A DNA stretch of 64,000 nucleotides from Prorocentrum cordatum (Eukaryota; Sar; Dinophyceae; Prorocentrales; Prorocentraceae), in NCBI GenBank assembly GCA_963575745.1, contig CAUYUJ010014171.1:1517005-1581004 (forward strand), in the 5' to 3' direction. Below, piece by piece: positions 9,423-17,120 of the stretch; positions within the stretch are counted from its first letter, which is position 1, and every line of letters starts with the position of its first letter. The position numbers and the translations under genes are program-made. A model generated the notes under the pieces. The model made no database searches, was not told the DNA's origin, and saw only the letters and a program-made list of their open reading frames with translations.

Positions 9423-10975
9423 TCGACGCCCGCCGTACGAACGCCCATTTCAGAGATCCGCCTGGGGTGGAGCTATTGAGCAGCGAGGGCCTCGCCAGGA
9501 TCGAGGTGCACATGCCAGGCGCGGGCTTCTCAAGCTACGAGGACCTCCGCGCCGCGTTGCAGGCGCAGCAGGTGTACATCGGCATGGCGGATGTGAAGGA
9601 CTGCTTTCGTCGAATGCGTATCGATTCAGCCCTTTCGCAGTACTTTTGCCTGCCGCCGGTCAAGGCTGGGGCCTTCGGCGTGACCGAGGTCGAGGGGACC
9701 AAGGTACGGACGTCGACGGCCATCTACCCTTGCTGGCAGGTCCTGCCCATGGGCTTCAGCTGGTCTCTCTATTTCGCCCAGCGGGCCAACGAGGAGGTGA
9801 GCCGCCGCAGCAGCGCGCTCCTCAGGGGGCCCAGTTTGTCAGACCATGGGCCACCGCTTGCGTTGGCGCCCGGCGGGGCGCCCCAGGAGGTTAGGCACTG
9901 CGTGTGCGTCGACAACTTGGGGGTCTTTTCGCTGTTCTCTGAGCTCGTGAGCGGCGTGATGAACCAGCTGACGGGCGAGTTCACCGAGCTGAACCTACTG
10001 TTGCACAAGGACGAGCTGGCGCCGGGCATGGCAGTGGCGCTTGGCACGGAGATCGACGGCAGCCAGTTGCGCACTCGTGTGACCAGTGATCGCTTCTGGC
10101 GTTGCCGCCAGGCCGTGCGAGGCCTCCTAGCCCGCCGCCGTGTCAAGGGGTGGGCCGTGGAGGCGGTGCTGGGCCATCTAACCTTTTGTGGCCTCTGCTC
10201 GCGCGGCACCTTGTCAGCTTTCAATTCAGTGCGCGGCTTTGTGCGAGCCCACTACGACGAGGCGGCCGTGCTATGGGCCGAGGCGCGGCGAGAGCTGGCC
10301 GCCTTCAGCTCCCTGATGTACTTTTTGGAGTCAGATTGGTGGCTGCCTTGGAATCCGATGGTGCAGCAGTCTGACGCCAGTCTTCACGGCTACGGGCTGG
10401 CAATAGCTTTCTGGCCGCAGGAGCTGGTGGAGTCAGTCGGGCGCGTGCCTGAGCGAGCCCGCTTTCGCCGGCGCTGCGCCCACAGTGCTCGAGAGGCGGC
10501 GCTCTGTGCAGCTGGCTTCAGCATGAGTGAGAGTGGAAAATGGGAACTCAAGGGCCTTCCCGAGGACGAGGAGGAGCTGGGCCAGTGGGACGTCGTGAGG
10601 GACTTCCCGGAGGTGCCCGCCCAGGGGCTCCGCGCAGGCCTTTGGGAGCCCTGTTTCGCGAGAGCCTGGCAGCACCCTGAGGGCATCTTGACCTTGGAGG
10701 CCCGAGCTCTGGTCAGCAGCATCCATCGTATCGCCACCACGGTCTTTGGGGCCCATATACGTCAATTACTGCTCTGCGACAATATGTCGGTCGTGCTAAG
10801 CTTCAATCGGGGAAGGAGTTCGCGTTTCAACTTGTTGGTCCAGATTCGTCGATTTCACGCTGTCTGTTTGAGCCGAAACATTCGTTGTTCGATTCGTTGG
10901 ATACCTAGTGAGCTCAACTGTGCCGATCTTCCCTCACGGCTATTCGATCCTGGCGGCGCAAAGTCCACCCTTCTG
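9386..10975 (+). CDS. Reverse transcriptase and RNase H of YR element
   Basis: The frame is open from 9335 to 13093, but only the first about 545 residues read as polymerase. RT motifs: LRLIVDARRTN, VKDCFRRMRI with catalytic Asp codon at 9590, VLPMGFSWS, and CVCVDNLGV with Asp at 9911. The usual second Asp of the YxDD box is Asn here. The thumb/connection follows (VKGWAVEAVLGHLTFCG). RNase H motifs: QQSDASLHGYG (Asp 10373), LLLCDNMSVV (Asp 10778) and IRWIPSELNCADLPSR (Asp 10925). It copies element RNA into cDNA and degrades the template. The sequence type is DIRS/Ngaro-like. After about 10975 the frame becomes Ala/Gly/Arg filler because the real coding moves to another phase (recombinase), and it regains sense at the MTase-like domain near 12545. 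Confidence 0.85.
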
Positions 10976-11054
10976 GCCGAGCTGTTGGAGCTCGAGGGCC
11001 CCCAGGCGGGCCCAGGGCGGGTCTCCGCCTGGGCCGAGCCCGAGCGGGCGGCCG

Positions 11055-12557
11055 ATGGCGTCGCGGCCCGCGATGCTGCCTGGGCGCCTTCGAGCGCCAG
11101 ACGGGCGGGAGCGCTCTCGGAGCCCCCAGCGGGCCAGGCAAGGCGCCTGGCTTGGGGCGGGCCGCCGGCGCACGCGGCTGCTGGGGCCGTCTCGCCCGGA
11201 GCCTCGCCTGCAGCCGTCAGCCCGCGGCCAGGGGGTGAGGCGCACGCGGCAGCTGGTCCCTGCGCCGCCGATAGCGCCGCTGCCGCTGCCGGCAGCTCGG
11301 CGGGAGCGTCAGCTGGGCGAGTCGGGGCTCCTGAAGACGGCTGTGCTGAGCCGTCCCCTGCTGCGGAGCCTGGGGCAAGTGGTGGAGGACCTGACGAAGG
11401 TGCCTGTGCCAGCGGAGCCCGCTCGGGGAGTGCGAGAGAGCGTCGGCTCCTCCGACAGCGGGAGCTCCGAGCCCGAGGTCGTGACCGGCGCCGCGCGGCT
11501 GCGCAGGCTCGCGCAGTCGCAGAAGCGCCGTGCCCGCCACTACGGGATGCCCACCGGCGAGGAGGGCTTCTCTCTCCTGGAGCGGGAGGCCGTGCGGACC
11601 CCGACGCAGCGCGAGTACCAGAGGGCCTGGGACGGATGGCGGGACTTTGCCCGTCGGAGCTGGCCCTCGGTCGACATCGACGAGGTCATGAAGAGCAGGG
11701 ACGATTCCGTGGTAGACTCGGCGTTGGTGAGCTACCTGAACGGCTTGTACCAGGCTGGGACTCACCTCTCCTGGGCCGAGAAGTTGATGGCGGGGGTCCT
11801 GCACTTCAACCCCGACTTCTCGCGCTACGGTGCCCGGCGCCTCCCCCGGGGCTGGAGATGCCTCTGGGCCTGGCGGCGCCTGGAGCCGCCGCGGACGAGG
11901 AAGCCGTGGGCGCTGGCGTTGTGGTGCGCAATGGCGTGGCGCATGAAGGCCCGTGGCAGTCTTCAGATGGCGGTGTTCACGTTGATAGCAGTCAGCGTGC
12001 GCGCCCGCCCCAGCAGCCTTTTGCCCCTGAAGCCGGCCTGCCTGGTGCCGCCAGCGGCGGGGGTGTGCGAGTTCTGGACCTTGAGGCTCTTTCCAGAGGA
12101 GGAAGACCTGAGGGACAAGACGGGCCTGGGGGACGTGTCGCTAGAGTTAGACTCGCCCTGGATTCGCTTCTTGGACCCTGTGCTGCGTCAAATGAAGAAG
12201 GAGGGCCATCCCGAGTGCCTGTGGAACTTCACGTGCCCAGAGTTCTGCAAGATGTTCAGCCTGTGCCTTCAGGACCTGCGGGTAAAGGCCAAGGTGGTGC
12301 CGTACCAGATGCGCCACTCGGGGGCCTCGATAGACATGGCGAGGAGGTGGAGACGGCTGGCCGACGTGCAGAAACGCGGGCAGTGGAAGACCAACCGCAG
12401 CGTCGTCCGCTACGAGAAGCATGCACGCCTGGCAGCCACGTGGGCGACATTGAGCAGCGCGCAGCAAAACGTGTTCCTGGCCTGCGAGGCTCAGCTCGCG
12501 GACATCATTTTGGGTCGCGCCTCGCCGGTCGACTTGCGGGAGCTCGACCACGCCTGA
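11055..12557 (+). CDS. Tyrosine recombinase of YR element (500 aa)
   Basis: The recombinase lies in a different phase from the RT and overlaps its open frame. I chose ATG 11055, the first ATG in frame. Residues about 1-150 are Arg/Pro/Ser-rich; an SAM-like core-binding domain follows (TPTQREYQRAWDGWRDFARR, about aa 183-202). The catalytic set is complete: Arg in VRARPSSLLPLK (codon 12006, aa 318), Arg-His in YQMRHSGAS (12312-12317, aa 420-421), a GQWK segment, and the nucleophile Tyr in VVRYEKH (12411, aa 453). This is the R...RH...Y pattern of DIRS/Ngaro recombinases, which insert circular cDNA. No internal stop. The stop at 12555-12557 overlaps the start of the MTase-like sequence in the RT phase. 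Confidence 0.85.
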   Translation: MASRPAMLPGRLRAPDGRERSRSPQRARQGAWLGAGRRRTRLLGPSRPEPRLQPSARGQGVRRTRQLVPAPPIAPLPLPAARRERQLGESGLLKTAVLSRPLLRSLGQVVEDLTKVPVPAEPARGVRESVGSSDSGSSEPEVVTGAARLRRLAQSQKRRARHYGMPTGEEGFSLLEREAVRTPTQREYQRAWDGWRDFARRSWPSVDIDEVMKSRDDSVVDSALVSYLNGLYQAGTHLSWAEKLMAGVLHFNPDFSRYGARRLPRGWRCLWAWRRLEPPRTRKPWALALWCAMAWRMKARGSLQMAVFTLIAVSVRARPSSLLPLKPACLVPPAAGVCEFWTLRLFPEEEDLRDKTGLGDVSLELDSPWIRFLDPVLRQMKKEGHPECLWNFTCPEFCKMFSLCLQDLRVKAKVVPYQMRHSGASIDMARRWRRLADVQKRGQWKTNRSVVRYEKHARLAATWATLSSAQQNVFLACEAQLADIILGRASPVDLRELDHA

Positions 12558-13307
12558 CGGGCCAGTACCTAGCCGACTGCTTCAGTGGCAAAGGAGGCGT
12601 GGGGCGCGCTGCAATGGCGATGGGCGTGCCAGCCAGATTCTGGGACACGCTGCACGGGCCAGGCGGCGACCTGCTCCGACGAAAGGTCTTGCGAGGCCTG
12701 TGCTCGGACATCGCTGCTGGCCGCGTCTTAGCCGTGATGTTGGCACCGCCCTGTGGGCCCTGGACCACCGCTGCCGACCGTGCGGGGGCCATCCGCTCGG
12801 CATCGCAGCCCTGGGGACTCCCGCAACATCTCTTGAGTACAAAGCAGCTTGCTCGCCTGGCGTCTGGCAATAAGACCATGCGTGCCGCGCTGTCTATCAT
12901 CAGATGTTGCGAGAAATTCAAAGTTCCCTGCATACTCGAACATCCTGTGGATTCACGCGTTTTTTGTCACGAGAGAGGTTCAGGGGGTTATAGATCGGGG
13001 GGCCGAAGTAAGATGTCTCGACCAGTGTCAGGAAGGTGCTCGTTGGCGCAAGCGGACGAGATTTTTGTGTCTGAACATAGATGTCCAGGATAGTAGCTGT
13101 CTCGATCGTCGGTGTACTCAGATCAACGGAACCTGTAACAAGTCTGGCCGTCAACACATTGTGCTTGAGGGCAACGCTCCGAATGGTGCGAAATGGACCG
13201 CTATCGCTGCCGCCTATCCGCCAGCCCTCAATAGGAAGCTTGCCAAAGTCCTCTTGAGTGAATGGCGTGCGTCTTTATATAATCGCCCTTGCCCGCCCAC
13301 CCAGTAA
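12545..13307 (+). CDS. Cytosine-methyltransferase-like domain of YR element (one frame change)
   Basis: The domain begins in the phase of the RT frame: GQYLADCFSGKGGVGRA is motif I (Asp codon 12575), VLAVMLAPPCGPW holds the candidate catalytic Pro-Cys (Cys 12752), and ILEHPVDSR is motif VI-like (Glu 12938). Near a T6 run at 12960-12965 the coherent sequence shifts by +1 and continues as CLDQCQEGARWRKRTRF, then NGTCNKSGRQHIVLEG, then AAAYPPALNRKLA, to a TAA at 13305-13307. The same Asp-x-Cys...Arg-Lys-x-Thr and Tyr-Pro-x-x-Leu signatures occur in element 1. The fold resembles C5-cytosine methylases; substrate and activity are unknown. Position: directly after the recombinase and 20 bp before B1. 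Confidence 0.7.
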
Positions 13308-13327
13308 ACATTCTTGGGAATGGCTTG

Positions 13328-13414
13328 GGTTGATGGTGCCTCACAGCTGAGCGCCAGGACGCGCAGCCGTTCGTTCATCCGAGTCCCCGCCTTGAAAAGA
13401 TCTCGGGACGTCCT
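13328..13414 (+). repeat. B1 terminal repeat of element 2
   Basis: 87 bp starting GGTTGATGGTGCCTCACAG and ending TCTCGGGACGTCCT. It is identical to 13577-13663, 249 bp away, and abuts A2 directly. Confidence 0.95.
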
Positions 13415-13510
13415 GGTTTGTGCTTGCACGTGAAGGAAGTCAAGAGTCAAGAGGGGTTTTCATTATGTCGCCCCTTTGGCTCTCTCACTCTTGCTTCACA
13501 TAGCTTCTCT
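13415..13510 (+). repeat. A2 terminal repeat of element 2
   Basis: A copy of A1 (6700-6788). The only difference is a 7-bp tandem duplication (AGTCAAG) near 13439-13452. It follows B1 without a gap. Confidence 0.95.
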
Positions 13511-13576
13511 AGTCCCCCGCCCCCCGAACCCTCTCTAGCATGCGTGACACACATGCTCTGTCTCATTTTTCTCTTT

Positions 13577-13663
13577 GGTTGATGGTGCCTCACAGCTGAG
13601 CGCCAGGACGCGCAGCCGTTCGTTCATCCGAGTCCCCGCCTTGAAAAGATCTCGGGACGTCCT
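13577..13663 (+). repeat. B2 right terminal repeat of element 2
   Basis: Identical to B1. A 66-bp unrelated spacer (13511-13576) separates it from A2. Immediately after it CTTGG-family sequence resumes, which fixes the right border. Confidence 0.95.
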
Positions 13664-14690
13664 TCCTCTTTGGCCCCTTTGGAGGACCTCTTGGAGGCCT
13701 CTTGGGCTGTCTTGGAGGCCTCTTGGGGGCCTCTTCGGCCGTCTCGGGCCATCTTGAGGCCATCTCAGGCCGTCTTGGGTGCATCTTGGGCCGTCTTGGA
13801 GGCATCTTGGGACCATATGAGACGTCTTGGAGGCCATCTTGGGCCATCTTGGAGCCGCTTGGGCAATCCTTCCGGGACCCCCGCGGGACGCGCCGGAGCC
13901 CCAGGGGGAGTTCTTTTGGAAAAGAACCAAAACCAACACCGAGAGGGTTCGGCACGCCAGGCACCGCTGTGATGAATCAACGGGGGCGGCGGACCGAATC
14001 GTTTTCGGCATATCCCGCCACCGTGCCTATGTTCTGGGCTTGAGGTGTACCGGATGCATACCAGGGCGGTATTCTGGGATGCCTCTCAGGGGCATGTTCG
14101 AGGCGTCTTGGGGGGGCCTCTTGGGGGCCTCTTGGGGCCCTTTGGGGATGCCGCGTGGGCCTCTGGGAGGCTATTGGGGTCATCTTGGGGCCGAAGGTTC
14201 GAAATGTCTAAGTAGATCCCCCCTCTGGGCCTCCTCTTGGGGCCGTCTTGGGGTCCTCCTGGGCCTCTTGGCCGTCTTGGCGCCTCTTGGGCCGTCTTGG
14301 CGCCCTCCTGGGCCATCTTGGGGTCCTCTTGCAGGCCTCTTGGGCCGTCTTGGAGCGATCTCGGGGGCCTCTTAGGCCGTCTTGGAGCGCCGGGAAGCTG
14401 TAAAGGCGAGAAGGCCAAAAGCTTTCAAACACGTAAGAAGAAGCAATGCTGTCTGCCTCTTGGGGCCCTCTTGGAAAATCTCTCGGAGGCCTTTTGGGGC
14501 GTCTTGGTGGCGTCTTGGGCCGTCTGGAAGCCATCTCGGCTTGGAACGATCTTTCGGCGGCTCGGAGCCCTCATGGGCCGTTTTGGAGGCCTCCTGGGGC
14601 CCTTTGGGCCCGTCTTGGAGCCTTCTTGGCTCCGAAAGAATCATGCGACAAGATGCGGGTGAGCCCAGGAGGCGCGCGGCAAGCCCCATG
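13664..14690 (+). repeat. CTTGG-rich modular repeat, copy A, right part
   Basis: This continues the array interrupted by the YR element. The body resumes at 13664 (GGAGGACCTCTTGGAGG), reaches a tail module at 13865-14045 (including GAGTTCTTTTGGAAAAGAACC and ATCCCGCCACCGTGCC), then a second body runs to about 14640. The tail module has a clear homologue at 26035-26215, with a shorter piece near 47995. A spacer module like GTCGGAANGCCG occurs near 14388. Confidence 0.8.
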
Positions 14691-15394
14691 AGATTTGAGA
14701 GCTAGGGGTCCAGGCCCTTTAAATAATCCTCAGGATTAAGGACTGAGGCTCACGGGATGGGGCACAGGACCTGAGGACACACCAACCCTTGCCTCAGGGC
14801 ACGGTGGCGGATAGCATGGACGTCGTTCCCGCCGACGGCATGGCGTTGATGTTGGCTCTTGGTTTGCTATAAGATTGGTGGGCTCCAGCTTCGCTGCAGT
14901 CACCTGACCACCCGCTTGGAGCGGAAGCCGTACAAGGCTTTCTGCATGATGGCCACGATGAATTCGTTTGAAGAGTTACATTCAGCCGTGGAGCATACAA
15001 CACACGTCGGCGGCGAGATCCGAACCCTACCCTCGCCGATCATCGACTCAGGCCTTTCGATGGGCGGCGGGGCTAGGGTTCGGACTTCGTCGAAATGTGG
15101 CGAAATCCGAGCCCCGCCCCCGCCTCCCATCGATTCAGGAGAATCGACGGTTGGTTGAGGTAGGGTTCGGATGTCGCCACCCAACACAATAATTATGCGT
15201 GGCAAGGTTTTCTCAGATTCGACCGCATCCCCGCGCCGCTCAAGCTGAATCACCAAGCTGAATACTACATGGTTCTTGAAGCCCTCTCCTCCAGGAAACG
15301 TCACAATGGTGACGCTAGCTTCGATTTAGCGGGCTAGCACATTCGATATTGGAACAGCACTGTATCCAAAGACTCCGTGGCTACAGGAGGTTAC
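14691..15394. other. Noncoding stretch with a foldback
   Basis: No gene is recognised. At 15012-15031 and 15159-15178 there is a 20-bp inverted repeat (19/20 match), with two weaker arms between (about 15072-15092 and 15097-15118), so the 170-bp segment could fold on itself. Confidence 0.5.
15012..15178. repeat. Foldback element with 20-bp inverted arms
   Basis: The left arm GGCGAGATCCGAACCCTACC pairs with the right arm at 15159-15178 with one mismatch. Two further related arms in opposite orientations lie inside. No terminase or transposase gene is nearby; it may be a small nonautonomous element or a hairpin repeat. Confidence 0.55.
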
Positions 15395-16580
15395 CCCGTG
15401 AACATGCAGGTTGTGGTGGCGGTAGCGGTGGTGGTGGTGGTGGTGCGATGGTTTCTGGTGGTGGTGGTGGTGATGGTAGTTGTGGTGGTGGTGGGTGGTG
15501 GTGGTGGTGGCGGTGGTATTGTGGTGGTTTGTCGTGGTCGTTGTGGTGGTGGTAGTGGTTGTGGTGGTGGTGGTGGGTTGTGGTGGTGGTGGTGGCGGTG
15601 GTGGTTTGTTGTGGTGGTGGTGGTTGTGGTGTTGGGTGGTGCTGGTATTGGTGGTGGTCGTGCTGGTGGTGGTGTGGTGGTTTGTAGTGGTGGTGGTGGT
15701 GGATTGTGGTTGTGGTGGTGGCGGTGGTTGTGGTTGTTGTGGTGGTGGTTTGGTGGTTTGTTGTGGTGGTAGTGGTTGTGGTGGTGGTTGTCGGTGGTGG
15801 TGGTGGTGGTTTGGTGGTGGTGTGGTGGTGGCTTGTGGTGGTGGTTGTGGGTTGTTGTGGTGGTGGTGGGCGGTGATGGTGGTGGTTGTGGTGTGGTGGT
15901 TTGTGGTGGTGTTGGTGGCGGTGGCGATGGTGGCGGCGGTTTGTGGAGGTGGTGCTGCTGGTGGTAGTGGTGATGGTGGTGTGGTGGTTTGTGGTGGTAG
16001 TGGTGTGGTGGGTGGTGGTTGTGGTGGTGGTTGTGGCGGTGGTGGCATGGTGGTGTGGTAGACTGCGGTGGTGGTGGTGGTGGCTTGTTGTGGTGGTGGT
16101 GAGTTGTTGTGGTGGTGGTGGTGGTTGTGGTGGTGGTGGTTTGGTGGTGGTGGTGGGTTGATGTGGTGGTGGTGGTATTGGTGGTGGCGGTGGTGGTGGT
16201 GGTGGCGTGGTGGTTTGTGGTGGTGGTGCTGCTGCTGGTAGCTTTGCTGGTGGTGGTGGTTGGTGGTGGGTGGTGGTGGTGGTTTGTAGTGCTGGTGGTG
16301 ATGGTGGAAGTGTGATGGTTTGTGGTGGTGGTGGTGGGTTGTGGTGATGGTTGTGGTGCTGGCGGTGGTGGTAATGGTGCTTGTAGTGGTGTGGTGTTTT
16401 TTGGTGGTGGTGGTGGTTGTGGTGGGCTGTGGTGGTGCTGGTGGTGGTGGCGTTTTTGGTGGTTGTGTAGTGGTTTATGGTGATGGTGGTGGTGGTGGTT
16501 GTGGGTTGTGGTGGTTGTGGTGGTGGTGGTTGTGGTGGCGGTGGTGTTGTGATTTGTGGTGGTGGTGGTGGTGGTGTGGC
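15395..16580. repeat. 1.2-kb (TGG/GTG)n microsatellite
   Basis: Nearly pure TGG/GTG triplets with scattered CGG, TTG and GCT variants. It gives open frames on both strands (poly-Val/Trp/Gly on plus, poly-His/Thr/Pro on minus) that are not credible proteins. The G-rich strand has regular GG spacing that could form quadruplexes. Confidence 0.95.
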
Positions 16581-17120
16581 CTTCGGCTCTTCCCGCCATC
16601 GTATTTTGGCTTTGGGTCAGAGTTCTAATGGATGCCTCTTGAGGGCTCGTCAGAAGGGTCCTGCGGGCTTCTGAGGAGCATGTGTGAAGCCTCGTGGACC
16701 TTCCTAAGGGCCTCTCGGTGGCTTCTGGGGGGCGAGGGCTCGATATGGCGATTTGTGTGTTCCCTCTGCGGCCTCTGGGCCCTCTCTGGTAATCGTCGCT
16801 GCGTCCCCGCCGTCGGCGCTGCTGGCCGCCGCCAGCGCCGGCGCCGGCGCCGGCGCGGGGGGGGTTTGGACCCCCCCCTCTGGGCCCCCTCTGGTCATCG
16901 TCGCTGCGTCCCTGCCGTCGGCGCTGCTGGCGGCCGCCAGCGCCGGCGCCGGGGGGGGGGGGGGGGGGGGGGTGGACCCGGCGCCCCCCTTTGGAGGGGA
17001 GGGGGTTCGGGAGGGGCGATCGACGGCGCCGAGTGTTGGGGAGGCCCACCCCCCGGTTCGAAACGCGCCGCCGATTGTTCCCAAGGCAAGCGCCCGTGAA
17101 GCGCGCTCTCTCCTTAATTG
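16581..17120. repeat. Two-copy 105-bp repeat and a G22 run
   Basis: A GC-rich unit beginning CTCTGGGCCCTCTCTGG (16773) recurs at 16878, 105 bp later. A run of 22 G occupies 16951-16972. A short CTTGG-like stretch lies at 16630-16740. No gene is visible. Confidence 0.7.

Larger units (their letters stand above)
6700..13663 (+). mobile_element. Near-intact Ngaro/PAT-like YR retrotransposon with C-terminal MTase-like domain
   Basis: The element is 6,964 bp and is bounded by split direct repeats: A1 (6700-6788) at the left, then coding sequence, then B1 (13328-13414), A2 (13415-13510), a 66-bp spacer and B2 (13577-13663). B1 and B2 are identical over 87 bp. A2 equals A1 except for a 7-bp tandem duplication. 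Inside are a Cys-rich small ORF, a gag-like ORF, a pre-RT/RT/RNase H reading frame joined across a T15 run, a tyrosine recombinase and an MTase-like domain. The first ATG is 12 bp after A1 and the last stop is 20 bp before B1, so coding fills the space between repeats. Known Ngaro and PAT elements have this A1-ORFs-B1A2B2 layout and insert through recombinase, without aspartate integrase. Flanks on both sides are CTTGG-family sequence, so it is a nested insertion. Confidence 0.9.

Noticed and set aside
10975-12545. Middle of the 1,252-codon RT frame as one giant polyprotein
   Set aside because: Between the RNase H and the MTase-like domain this phase is Ala/Gly/Arg filler; the real coding there is the recombinase in another phase.
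17040-17052. GGTTCGAAACG as a pol III B box
   Set aside because: No matching A box or stem upstream, and the last bases differ from the B-box consensus.
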